From Cyclobacteriaceae bacterium (GTDB lineage: Bacteria > Bacteroidota > Bacteroidia > Cytophagales > Cyclobacteriaceae): a stretch of DNA of 47,027 nt. Below the pieces are notes generated by a model. The model did not search any database. It was not told the origin of the DNA and saw nothing but the letters and a program-made list of their open reading frames with translations. The position numbers were made by a program, and so were the translations under genes. Shown here one piece after another: positions 1-8,079 of the stretch (positions are counted from its first letter, which is position 1; every line of letters begins with the position of its first letter). Location: assembly GCA_958296015.1 (NCBI GenBank), contig CATQIH010000030.1:1-47027 (forward strand), read 5' to 3'.

Positions 1-1
1 C

Positions 2-955
2 GACCAGGGGGTGATCAACTTCGGCCTGGAGAGCGAGAGCAAACTAACACAGATAGCCGAATATGAAAGCTCCCTGGAAAATGAAGAAAAAAAACACCGT
101 TCGCTGAGCTTATCACTAGAGAATATGGATCAGCAACTGGACAAGATACTGGCCAAAGTTTCCTCTGAAAACGCCAATGTGCAAGTACTTGATATTCGTG
201 AAAACATCAGGAAGCTCAATGATCGTTATATCCAGACAGGCTCTGACGACGATGCTTTGCTACAGGAAATCACGGAGTTACGCTCAAGGCTCAACCAGGT
301 TTTGAGTGAAATAAGCCAATATAGTAGTCAGAAAGGGGACATACAAAAACTCACCCGGCAGAAGAACGATACGGAGGTGCAGGTAAAAATAGCGGCACAA
401 AACATCAATGCCCTGAAATCCACATTAAGCAGGCTAAAAACCAATGTAGGAGAATACGCTTCCAAAGAAGCGCAGATTCAGGAGCTGGAACGGGAAGCAC
501 AACTGGCCAGTGAAGAATACATTGCTGCGCAGGAGAAATACAACTCAGCCCTCAACGTACTTTCAGCCAGTAGCAGCGACATCAAGCATGTGCTCTTCGG
601 GCAGCCAGCCGTAGAGCCTGAACCCTCGCAACAACTGATCATCACGGGCCTGGCCGGGGCCAGCACCTTTGTGCTCTTGATCATCGGGATTGCTTTTATG
701 GAGTACATGGACTTTTCGCTCAAAACACCTTCTAACTTTGTCAGTAGCACCGGGCTTACCTTGCTGGGAAAGATAAACCATTTGAAGAATGCGCATAAAG
801 GCCAAAAGGCAATACTACAGGCCGAAAAGCCTGATAGCCAGCAAAAACTCTTCAAAGAGCTGACCAAGAAAATTCGCTACGAGATAGAGACCAGCAAAAA
901 GCAGGTCATTCTTATCAGCAGCACCCGGACGGTCAGGGCAAAACGACGTTCATAG
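2..955 (+). CDS. Polysaccharide co-polymerase (Wzc/GumC type), coiled-coil and second membrane segment; 5' partial
   Basis: The reading frame is open to the left edge (codons for D-Q-G precede the GTG at 11), so the N-terminus and first membrane helix lie outside the window. What remains is a long charged heptad-rich coiled coil (about residues 1-195), a proline-containing stretch, then one hydrophobic helix around residue 210 (LIITGLAGASTFVLLIIGIA), followed by a cytoplasmic linker leading towards a nucleotide-binding domain. This is the layout of Wzz/GumC/Wzc proteins, inner-membrane proteins that control export and chain length of capsule or exopolysaccharide. The frame stops at 953-955, just where the P-loop should start. 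The P-loop is found intact one frame over (next entry), so the stop is caused by one missing base in the CCC run at 924-926. The neighbours (acyltransferase, Wzy-like, TolC-like) support an exopolysaccharide role. Confidence 0.8.
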   Translation, partial: DQGVINFGLESESKLTQIAEYESSLENEEKKHRSLSLSLENMDQQLDKILAKVSSENANVQVLDIRENIRKLNDRYIQTGSDDDALLQEITELRSRLNQVLSEISQYSSQKGDIQKLTRQKNDTEVQVKIAAQNINALKSTLSRLKTNVGEYASKEAQIQELEREAQLASEEYIAAQEKYNSALNVLSASSSDIKHVLFGQPAVEPEPSQQLIITGLAGASTFVLLIIGIAFMEYMDFSLKTPSNFVSSTGLTLLGKINHLKNAHKGQKAILQAEKPDSQQKLFKELTKKIRYEIETSKKQVILISSTRTVRAKRRS

Positions 956-1446
956 AATCTATGGTGAACGTGTTGAGCCTCTCGCGGCATCAGGTGCTCA
1001 TCATAGATGCCAACTTTCAGCACAACTCGCTTACTCAACGCTATGAGGCAAACCCTGTATTGGAAAATCTGTGTAACAAAAACCAGCATGAGTCTTCGGA
1101 TATCCTCCGGGAAGTGAAGGCTACTGATATCCCCGGTGTATCTATTCTGGGTTGCCAGGGCGGCGATTATTCACCTTCTGAAATACTGAATGCAGCATGT
1201 TTCAATAGCTTACTGGAAAAACTTCGTCAACAGTACGATTACATCTTTCTGGAAAGTTCTGCTTTGAATATTTATCCGGATAGCAAAGAACTGATGGAAT
1301 ATGCTGATGCCCTGCTCGTGGTGTTTTCTGCCACCTCTACGGTCAGTCAAACCGATCAGGAATCTATTGCGTATCTCAAAAACATGAATGGCAGATTTAT
1401 GGGAGCTATTCTCAATAACGTAGAAAAAGAAAATCTGGACTCATGA
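925..1446 (+). CDS. C-terminal P-loop (BY-kinase-like) domain of the same co-polymerase, displaced by a frameshift
   Basis: Reading in this frame from 925 gives PDGQGKTTF, a Walker A motif that directly continues the preceding reading frame (...ILISST). The next methionine, at 961, lies after the P-loop, so a gene call starting there would lack the nucleotide-binding loop. Further on, VLIIDANF fits the Walker A' position of Wzc/CpsD-type tyrosine autokinases. The Walker B region is degenerate (YIFLESSALN instead of the usual hydrophobic-DTPP), and no tyrosine cluster is seen at the C-terminus, which ends NVEKENLDS. ATP binding is plausible, but tyrosine autokinase activity is doubtful. The stop overlaps the start of the acyltransferase gene (ATGA), showing translational coupling. 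Family identity is established knowledge; loss of kinase activity is inference. Confidence 0.75.
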   Translation, partial: PDGQGKTTFIESMVNVLSLSRHQVLIIDANFQHNSLTQRYEANPVLENLCNKNQHESSDILREVKATDIPGVSILGCQGGDYSPSEILNAACFNSLLEKLRQQYDYIFLESSALNIYPDSKELMEYADALLVVFSATSTVSQTDQESIAYLKNMNGRFMGAILNNVEKENLDS

Positions 1447-2504
1447 CTGACACTGCCATCAAACGCGCCAACCGCTTTGGTTGGGTAGAATATGCCAAAG
1501 GATTTGCAATATTCTTTGTGGTGTATCGACATGTGATAGGCGGTTATGAAGAGAGCGGTTTTGTACTTCCCGACTTTATTTACACGCTTCAGCAGTCGAT
1601 ATACAATATCAGGATGCCGCTCTTTTTTATTATTGCAGGTATTTTTGCCAGAAAGAGCCTCCAGAAACGCACCTTAAAGCAATTTGTTCAATACAAGGCT
1701 GGTACGATCCTTTACCCTTATTTTGTCTGGATCACCATCCAGCTGCTGATACAGACTTTGTTTTCCCAATATGCACATGCCCAGCGTGATATCAGCGACT
1801 TCTTATATATTTTTTATAATCCGTTTGCGCTCAAAGATCAGTTTTGGTTCTTATTCATTCTGTTTATCATCAGTGTAAGCTTCGGAATGATACAATATAA
1901 ATGGTCTGTCACTCCCTGGCAGCAACTTCTATTGGGCATCATCCTTAACTATGCCTCTACCCTTACAGATATTATCCAACTGGAAGTTGCTTGCTATTAT
2001 TACCTGTTTTTTGCACTCGGCGACTTTGTTTCTGACTTTTTGCACCGAAAACATCACTTACTGGGTTCCTGGTATTATACGGTGCTGCTTTTGCCTGTAT
2101 TTTTGTTCACCCAGTGGTACTGGCTGGCACATCCTGAGCTGAAGGACACAAATCTTTATGTGTTTGACCTGATCGCCATTGTAGGAAGTGCTTTTATCTT
2201 TAGCCTGGCTTTTGTGCTGGACAAGCTTAGCATACTCAAATTCATCCGTACGATAGGCAAACATTCTCTGTACATTTATATCATGCATGTGATCATACAG
2301 GGGGCTATACGTGCCCTTTTAGTGAACGTATTGCATCTACAGAATCTGTACATACTGATAACAATTTCTTTAATGATCGCTACTGTTTTACCCATTTATA
2401 TCTATCAATGGTCTATGAAGTGGCATATGGGCTTTCTATACAGGTTCAAGGAATCTGATACACCACAGAACCAGCGACAGGTAGTTACTAATTCTGCACT
2501 TTGA
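1443..2504 (+). CDS. Membrane acyltransferase (acyltransferase 3 family)
   Basis: A 353-residue polytopic membrane protein. The N-terminus, WVEYAKGFAIFFVVYRHV, carries the conserved arginine-histidine pair at the end of the first helix that is typical of the acyltransferase-3 (OafA/ExoZ/WcaH-like) family. About ten hydrophobic helices follow, including IRMPLFFIIAGIFA, where the family normally has a similar FF-hydrophobic-GF pattern. Such enzymes transfer acetyl, succinyl or other acyl groups to sugars in the inner membrane. The start codon overlaps the stop of the upstream co-polymerase gene by four bases, so the two are translationally coupled, and decoration of the exported polysaccharide is the likely role. 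The acyl donor and the acceptor sugar cannot be told from the sequence. Confidence 0.85.
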   Translation: MTDTAIKRANRFGWVEYAKGFAIFFVVYRHVIGGYEESGFVLPDFIYTLQQSIYNIRMPLFFIIAGIFARKSLQKRTLKQFVQYKAGTILYPYFVWITIQLLIQTLFSQYAHAQRDISDFLYIFYNPFALKDQFWFLFILFIISVSFGMIQYKWSVTPWQQLLLGIILNYASTLTDIIQLEVACYYYLFFALGDFVSDFLHRKHHLLGSWYYTVLLLPVFLFTQWYWLAHPELKDTNLYVFDLIAIVGSAFIFSLAFVLDKLSILKFIRTIGKHSLYIYIMHVIIQGAIRALLVNVLHLQNLYILITISLMIATVLPIYIYQWSMKWHMGFLYRFKESDTPQNQRQVVTNSAL

Positions 2505-2524
2505 AAATAAAATCAATCAGCCGT

Positions 2525-2629
2525 ATGGATGAGAATAAATTGAATGACGAGAAGATATTGACCATTATCATGTCATTTTTTGTAGCTTTCATTTTGCTTT
2601 TTCTCATGTTTAAGATTCTGTTATTCTGA
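2525..2629 (+). CDS. Small single-helix membrane peptide (34 residues)
   Basis: An open frame of 34 codons (ATG at 2525, TGA at 2627-2629) fills the gap between the acyltransferase and the Wzy-like gene, with one base separating its stop from the next ATG. It encodes a charged N-terminus (MDENKLNDEKI) followed by one strongly hydrophobic helix (about residues 12-34, rich in F, L, I and V). The tight operonic spacing (20 bp after the previous stop, 1 bp before the next start) and the clear transmembrane pattern suggest a real gene too short for most gene callers. I do not recognise a family. It could be a small partner of the polymerase or acyltransferase, but this is inference from position only. 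Confidence 0.5.
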   Translation: MDENKLNDEKILTIIMSFFVAFILLFLMFKILLF

Positions 2630-2630
2630 C

Positions 2631-4145
2631 ATGAAAGCAACCAGCGATCTTTCTGTTTCAGTCAAAAAAGGACTCTATCAGGCCAAAAACTGGCTGGAAT
2701 TTCATGTTGTGTACAAAAAATTAAATACAGGCACCGGAATAGCCTTGTGTATTTTATTTGCGCTGAGTATTGCTATTGTTTCTTCCCTGTTGGGTGCTGC
2801 TTTGAGTGCAGTATTGCTGCTGCTACCTGTGGTTGTGGTAATCATAGGGTTAGCCATGTTCAACATTCAGTTTGCGCTTTACTTTCCTATACTGCTGGCT
2901 CCTTTGATGATCACACTTCCCAGATATTTTCTGCGAGAAATTCCTTTGGGCATCATGGTCGATGTTTTTTCTTATATAGGTCTTATGGGCGTGCTATCAG
3001 ACCAATTGATCAACAGAGACAGAAGCTGGACCTTTCTTAAAAACCCGGTCACCTACATGTATCTGATCAACCTGATGTATGTCGGATTGGAATTTTTCAA
3101 CCCAAATATACAGTCGTATATAGGGTATTTATCGGTCAACCGCAGGGAATTGACTTTTCTGGCTGTTTATATTTTTATCTCCTATGAAATTACGAAGCAT
3201 CCCCGCTTTGTGCGGACGTTTATCATTTTTTGGCTTTGCTTCGCCTTGTTTTCTGCCATGTACGGCTGTTTTCAGGAATGGTTTGGGCTGATGGATTTTG
3301 AACTCCGATGGTTGTATACTGACGAACTATCATATGGGCTGATCCATGTGGGTGGCAGGTTTCGTATCTTCTCATTTTTTGCAAGCCCTACTTCCTTTGG
3401 TATATTTATGGCAATGTCAGGGCTTTTTGCTTTTATTATGATGACTGGCCCTTTCTCTTTTCGAGCAAAAATATTGCTGATGATCTCAGGGATTATCATG
3501 TTTCTCGGACTGGCTTATTCCGGTACCCGTACGGCCTACGCGATGGTGGTGGCAGGTTTTGTCCTTTTCTTTTTGATGAACATCAACCAAAAGAGCACCT
3601 TGGTTGTATTGACTATTTTTGTCGTAGCATTTTCGGCCATTATCTTTGGCCCCTTTTATCAAAACAGTACGATCAACCGGATCAGAAGCACTTTTGAAGG
3701 AAGCAACGACCCATCTATGCATGTGCGCGATATCAACCGTAATTTTATACAGCCTTACATTTATGCACATCCTATTGGGGGCGGAATAGGTACCAGTGGT
3801 GTTACAGGTGAAAAATTTTATCCCCTTCATATCCTGGCAGGCTTTCCTCCTGATAGCGGGCTGTTGAAAGCGGCTATTGAAATAGGTTATATTGGAATTT
3901 TTTTAAAAGTGCTCTTTTATTTTATCGTGTTGCAAACAGGCATCCGCCGATTCTATTATACGAAAGACAAAAGACTCAAGGTATTGTATTCGGGCTTAAC
4001 CTGTAGCCTATTTTCTGCGATGGTGGCCCAGTACGCGCAAGATGCTATTGGTATGCTGCCTGAAGCACTCATTATGTGGACTATGATTGCCATCATTGCC
4101 AATCCGGCATTGATCAACACTCATCATCTAAAACAAACTGCATGA
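2631..4145 (+). CDS. O-antigen ligase/polymerase family membrane protein (Wzy/WaaL-like)
   Basis: A 504-residue protein with about twelve hydrophobic segments. The C-terminal half carries the features of the Wzy_C/O-antigen ligase family: a periplasmic loop after FRIFSFFASPTSFG, the motif YSGTRTAYAMV, and a second large loop with HPIGGGIGTSG and PPDSGLLKAAIEIG before the last helices. Proteins of this family polymerise undecaprenyl-linked repeat units or ligate the polymer to lipid A. In a cluster with co-polymerase, flippase and initiating sugar transferase, the polymerase role (Wzy) is more likely. The stop overlaps the start of the TolC-like gene (ATGA at 4142-4145). Sequence alone does not separate polymerase from ligase, so no gene symbol is given. 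Confidence 0.82.
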   Translation: MKATSDLSVSVKKGLYQAKNWLEFHVVYKKLNTGTGIALCILFALSIAIVSSLLGAALSAVLLLLPVVVVIIGLAMFNIQFALYFPILLAPLMITLPRYFLREIPLGIMVDVFSYIGLMGVLSDQLINRDRSWTFLKNPVTYMYLINLMYVGLEFFNPNIQSYIGYLSVNRRELTFLAVYIFISYEITKHPRFVRTFIIFWLCFALFSAMYGCFQEWFGLMDFELRWLYTDELSYGLIHVGGRFRIFSFFASPTSFGIFMAMSGLFAFIMMTGPFSFRAKILLMISGIIMFLGLAYSGTRTAYAMVVAGFVLFFLMNINQKSTLVVLTIFVVAFSAIIFGPFYQNSTINRIRSTFEGSNDPSMHVRDINRNFIQPYIYAHPIGGGIGTSGVTGEKFYPLHILAGFPPDSGLLKAAIEIGYIGIFLKVLFYFIVLQTGIRRFYYTKDKRLKVLYSGLTCSLFSAMVAQYAQDAIGMLPEALIMWTMIAIIANPALINTHHLKQTA

Positions 4146-4840
4146 AATATCGTGTAATATTGCTTTTACTTTTTACTCCGCTTTCGCTGTTTGCACAGGA
4201 TATGTCTTCTGATGCTGATATTGCCAAAAAAGATGAGGTGGATAAGCTATTTGAACTGGCCTGGAAAAACTATGCCGAAACCACTTCTTACGCCAGTGAG
4301 ACGAAGATCGCCAGACTGAACGTAAGACAAGCAAAAGTGGGATGGCTGAACCATGCTTTTGTCAGTGGCAACCTCAACGAGATCACCCTGAATGAAACGC
4401 TGGGAACCGGGGGAAGTAGAATTGCGGCTAATAACCTGTTTTTTCCTCGTTACAACATAGGCGTAAGTATTCCTTTGGGCACTTTTTTCACTCAACCCAT
4501 ACAAAGAAAAATAGCCGAAGAACAGCTGACTATAGCCGAAGCGGGCGTTGTCAGGCAAAAAGCCACGCTCAAAGAAGCATTTCTCACCAAGTACTACGAC
4601 TATATGATGTATAGTAAACTACTCAAGCTACAGGATGAGATTACTTCTGACCAATATTCCAAACTGATCTTGCTGGAAGGAAGGTTTAAGTCCGGGGATG
4701 TAGGACTTGAGGAATACAATGTAGGTTTACTTGCCTACCAGAATGAAGAACGAAAAAAGATAGAAGCCATGAGAAATTATCAGGTTTCCAAAGCAACACT
4801 GGAAACACTCCTGGGTACTCCGCTGGAGAAAGCTCGTTGA
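4142..4840 (+). CDS. Short TolC-family outer membrane protein
   Basis: I chose the ATG at 4142, which overlaps the preceding stop, because it gives a typical signal peptide (MKYRVILLLLFTPLSLFAQ); the frame is also open further upstream, to 4076. The mature part (about 210 residues) has two long amphipathic helical stretches and a beta-like segment (NLFFPRYNIGVSIPLGTFF) of the kind seen in outer membrane efflux proteins. A full TolC protomer has two such repeats and about 400-450 residues, so this is a half-size member. It is the last gene of the + strand polysaccharide operon and meets the minus-strand FkbM gene with only 11 bp between the stops. A role in moving polysaccharide through the outer membrane or cell-envelope anchoring is inference. 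A Wza-type export lipoprotein is not present in the window. Confidence 0.7.
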   Translation: MKYRVILLLLFTPLSLFAQDMSSDADIAKKDEVDKLFELAWKNYAETTSYASETKIARLNVRQAKVGWLNHAFVSGNLNEITLNETLGTGGSRIAANNLFFPRYNIGVSIPLGTFFTQPIQRKIAEEQLTIAEAGVVRQKATLKEAFLTKYYDYMMYSKLLKLQDEITSDQYSKLILLEGRFKSGDVGLEEYNVGLLAYQNEERKKIEAMRNYQVSKATLETLLGTPLEKAR

Positions 4841-4851
4841 GCGTTTGATGC

Positions 4852-5703
4852 TTATGAAGGATTAGCCATCTTTCTGCCTGCTATATTCACTTCGTCGATA
4901 TCATGATATTCAAACTGGCCCAGAGAGTCTAGCATACGTTTAATTTCATCCTCTCCTGAAACTGTTTTCTCAAAGATAATGATGATATTTTCAGCCTGAG
5001 CCAGAAACTGCTTAGCACCTTCCAGAACATCCAGTTCCATGCCTTCCACGTCTAATTTGATGATGATCTTGTCTTCTACATGTAGCTGCATGTCCACCAC
5101 CATGTCATCAAAGCTTCTTATGCTCACGTTTGCCGCTTCTGCGGTGTAATCCCGAACTATGTGGGAAGAACTCGTTACGATGTCTTTAATATCAAAATAC
5201 ACCTCCTGGCGTTCTTTTCCCAGTCCGTAATTAAAAATTTTTACTTGGTCTTCTACCCTATTAAGGGATATGTTTTCTTGAAGTGCCATAAAGTTTTTTT
5301 GAACCGGTTCAAATGCGATGCATCTGATACCTTGTGTTGCCAGCCAAACACAGTATTCACCAATACAGGCACCAATATCGATAAACGTACTGTAGCCACA
5401 TTGCCTCTGCTGACTATGGATGAATTCCCTGACGCTCCGCTCATAGGTCCAATTGATGAACTGGAAATCGTTGGAGCTACCTCTAAGATAAAACCGACCT
5501 AGTTTGGAGGTAGTATAGCGATTGTGTTTCGGAAATTTCCGCAAAACCGTATAGTTTAACGAGTCGATGACAGATGTATAATCACCATATTTCAAATATT
5601 CCAGTAAGTATTTGAGATACACAAAGTACTTAGTATAATTGAAAGCAGATGGGTAGTAAGGTGTTGTCTTTTCGGAGGTTTCCGGTGGATAGTATGATTT
5701 CAT
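4852..5703 (-). CDS. FkbM family SAM-dependent methyltransferase
   Basis: A 283-residue protein. The SAM-binding core starts near residue 117 with TFIDIGACIGEYCVWLA (motif I), followed by CIAFEPVQKN (acidic residue for the ribose) and later IIIKLDVEGMELDVLEGA, the hallmark of FkbM methyltransferases. The family O-methylates sugars or small molecules; here a sugar of the exopolysaccharide is the probable substrate. The first 110 residues are rich in tyrosine and basic residues and have no clear domain. It is the last gene of a five-gene minus-strand operon and starts 12 bp after the stop of the glycosyltransferase gene. Confidence 0.85.
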   Translation of the reverse strand: MKSYYPPETSEKTTPYYPSAFNYTKYFVYLKYLLEYLKYGDYTSVIDSLNYTVLRKFPKHNRYTTSKLGRFYLRGSSNDFQFINWTYERSVREFIHSQQRQCGYSTFIDIGACIGEYCVWLATQGIRCIAFEPVQKNFMALQENISLNRVEDQVKIFNYGLGKERQEVYFDIKDIVTSSSHIVRDYTAEAANVSIRSFDDMVVDMQLHVEDKIIIKLDVEGMELDVLEGAKQFLAQAENIIIIFEKTVSGEDEIKRMLDSLGQFEYHDIDEVNIAGRKMANPS

Positions 5704-5715
5704 GGTGCCTCAACA

Positions 5716-6960
5716 TTAAGATTGAATATTGGGTTGTTTCGATTTGCCATAAACCAGTCTGAATAATGTATTGATCGTGTTTTGCAGAAACACAAATTTC
5801 ACTACGCCCTCAAACTGCATCACGGTAGGACTGCACGAAGTAAATATGCTGTCGTACAAAGCCTCGGTAGTTTTGGTCATGGTGGCTGCATTGTACTTTT
5901 GAGTAATCGTCTGTTTGGCGTTCGCCTGGAGCTTGCCTCGCAACCGTTGATCATCACACAACGCGACCATCGCATCGGACAGTGCACTGCTATCACTAGG
6001 TGCTATAAGAATGCCATTGTTGTGAGACTGTATGATCTCTTTAGAACCGTCTACATTGGTAGCGATCACTGCTTTGCCCATTGCCATCGCCTCCAGCAAT
6101 CCGATAGGAAATCCTTCCCAAAGAGAAGGCAAACAGTAAATATCTATTCCGTTGAGCAACTCAGGTACATCCTGGCGGAAATTGTCAAAATAGACATAAG
6201 AAGTTAACGCAAGTTCCTTTACTCTTTCCATCGCTTGTTCCTGTAGATCGCCCTCCCCTATCATCAATAGTCTGATGTCTTTTGTATGCGCCAATACCCT
6301 GGAAAATGCATCAATCATACCGATGGGGTCTTTTTGTTTGGTGATGCGTGAGATATAACCAAACAGTATGACATCTTTGGGAATACCAAATTCTGCTCTT
6401 ATATCTTTGTATGTTCTATCAGGATCAAACCGGTGCAGGTCGATGCCATTGTTGATGACTACAGAACTGAGCCCGGGCATATATCGCCTGCCGGATGACT
6501 GATTAGTCTCTGATACTGAAATGGTAAGCTGCGCGTGATTGACAAGCATATTCTCTATAAATACCCGCATTCTTTTGATCAGCACATGTTGATCTTCGTG
6601 AAAAGACCAGCCATGAACGGTGTACATCACCGGTATGTTGAGCGAATGGGCTGGCCAGAGCACATTGGTATAGGCTCGCGTGCCATGCGCATGAACAATA
6701 TCAATCTGTTCATTTTTGATAATTTGCTTTACCTGGTCCCATACATTCATATTAAAGGCTTTTTCTGTTGAAATCACATAGCATTTAATACCTGACTGTC
6801 GCAGCCTGTTGATCATCGGCCCGTCTGTAAAAGAAAGCACGACAGGTTCGTAGGCAGACTTATCAAGATAATCTACCAAACTGACCAGGTGGCTTTCTCC
6901 TCCACCAACTTTTCCCTGCCGGATGGTCTCCAATACTTTAATTTTTCTTTCTAAAATCAT
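5716..6960 (-). CDS. Glycosyltransferase family 4
   Basis: A 414-residue GT-B fold enzyme. The N-terminal domain begins KVLETIRQGKVGGGESHLVSL, the usual glycine-rich acceptor-side loop, and continues with DIVHAHGTRAYTN. The C-terminal donor-binding domain has GYISRITKQKDP, LLMIGEGDL and the E-x7-E region in LPSLWEGFPIGLLEAMAMGK, all characteristic of GT4 retaining glycosyltransferases. The last 40 residues form an extra tail with a hydrophobic patch that may help membrane association. It probably adds one sugar to the lipid-linked repeat unit. It sits between the epimerase and the FkbM methyltransferase in the operon; donor sugar unknown. Confidence 0.88.
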   Translation of the reverse strand: MILERKIKVLETIRQGKVGGGESHLVSLVDYLDKSAYEPVVLSFTDGPMINRLRQSGIKCYVISTEKAFNMNVWDQVKQIIKNEQIDIVHAHGTRAYTNVLWPAHSLNIPVMYTVHGWSFHEDQHVLIKRMRVFIENMLVNHAQLTISVSETNQSSGRRYMPGLSSVVINNGIDLHRFDPDRTYKDIRAEFGIPKDVILFGYISRITKQKDPIGMIDAFSRVLAHTKDIRLLMIGEGDLQEQAMERVKELALTSYVYFDNFRQDVPELLNGIDIYCLPSLWEGFPIGLLEAMAMGKAVIATNVDGSKEIIQSHNNGILIAPSDSSALSDAMVALCDDQRLRGKLQANAKQTITQKYNAATMTKTTEALYDSIFTSCSPTVMQFEGVVKFVFLQNTINTLFRLVYGKSKQPNIQS

Positions 6961-7001
6961 GGTTGCTGTAGTTAGATGATTGTGGATTTAAGGGTATTTT
7001 T

Positions 7002-8027
7002 TCAGGCTGTCACCTTTGTATTTTCCCATCCCTGAGGAAGCTTGTCATGTATTTCAATAGTTGAAAATTCCTGGCTTTTTCTGGCACCCACTTCTCTGGC
7101 CCACTGTGCCATCTTTTCAATACCTTCCTGTAAGGAACATGCCTGCGACGCACCAAATACACTTTTTGCTTTGGTATGATCGGCATACGCGTGCATCACT
7201 TCGTTTCTGGCTTGCAGATACCGAACATCCGGCGATACGCCAAAGTACTGGCATACTGTCTTGACCAATTCGTTGATGGTATAGGGATGATCGGCACCAA
7301 TATTGAAAACCTGCTGATAAGCCTGTGGCAATTGTACGCTCGTGCTGATGGGTATGGCTACATCATCAATATAACTGAATGCCCTGGTCTGCGAACCATC
7401 GCCAAACACGGTGAGCGGCTGCTCCTGCATGATCTGGTTCATAAATATGCCAATGACATTGCGATACTTATCTCCGATATTCTGATTGGGTCCGTATACA
7501 TTGTGCGGACGAAACACGATATAATTTAGCCCAAACATCTCATGAGCCGCTTTCAGGTCCAGCTCAACAGCATACTTGGAAATTCCATAAGGATCTTCGG
7601 GCATAGGCACCATTTCCTCTGTCATAGGCAATTGCCCTTTGCCATATACGGCAATAGAGGAAGTAAACACGAAACATCTCACCTGATGAATGACCGCAGC
7701 ATTGATCAGATTAACGCTTCCGATCAGGTTATTCTGATAGTTAAACCTTCTGATAAAATGTGACAATCCCTCGGCAGCATAGGCCGCCAAATGATACACA
7801 TAGTCAAACTTGTATTCCTCAAAAAGGCGATTCACCAAATGCGCGTCGCAGATAGAGCCGTGGATGAATGTGACACCTTCAGGAAGATGGTCTGTAAATC
7901 CACCACTCAGATCATCCAGTACAACGACCTGGTGCCCTATTCGCTGGCAGTGACGTGCTACATGAGAGCCGATAAATCCGGCACCGCCGGTTACTAAAGA
8001 TATGATAGGTTTGTCAGATATTTTCAT
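7002..8027 (-). CDS. NAD-dependent epimerase/dehydratase (extended SDR, UDP-sugar 4-epimerase-like)
   Basis: A 341-residue extended short-chain dehydrogenase. The Rossmann motif is VTGGAGFIGSH near the N-terminus. The Ser of the triad is in VFTSSIAVYG, and the catalytic Tyr and Lys are in YGISKYAVE (YxxxK). VFRPHNVYGPNQN and the C-terminal sugar-binding region are as in GalE-like nucleotide-sugar epimerases. It would supply an epimerised UDP-sugar for the repeat unit. Exact substrate (UDP-Glc/Gal, GlcNAc/GalNAc or uronic acid) cannot be assigned. It follows the sugar transferase with a 52-bp gap and precedes the GT4 gene by 41 bp in the same operon. Confidence 0.88.
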   Translation of the reverse strand: MKISDKPIISLVTGGAGFIGSHVARHCQRIGHQVVVLDDLSGGFTDHLPEGVTFIHGSICDAHLVNRLFEEYKFDYVYHLAAYAAEGLSHFIRRFNYQNNLIGSVNLINAAVIHQVRCFVFTSSIAVYGKGQLPMTEEMVPMPEDPYGISKYAVELDLKAAHEMFGLNYIVFRPHNVYGPNQNIGDKYRNVIGIFMNQIMQEQPLTVFGDGSQTRAFSYIDDVAIPISTSVQLPQAYQQVFNIGADHPYTINELVKTVCQYFGVSPDVRYLQARNEVMHAYADHTKAKSVFGASQACSLQEGIEKMAQWAREVGARKSQEFSTIEIHDKLPQGWENTKVTA

Positions 8028-8079
8028 CGGTATTACGTTGGTTGATATGGATGATGCAGTCAGCAGAGGAAAAAGGAGT

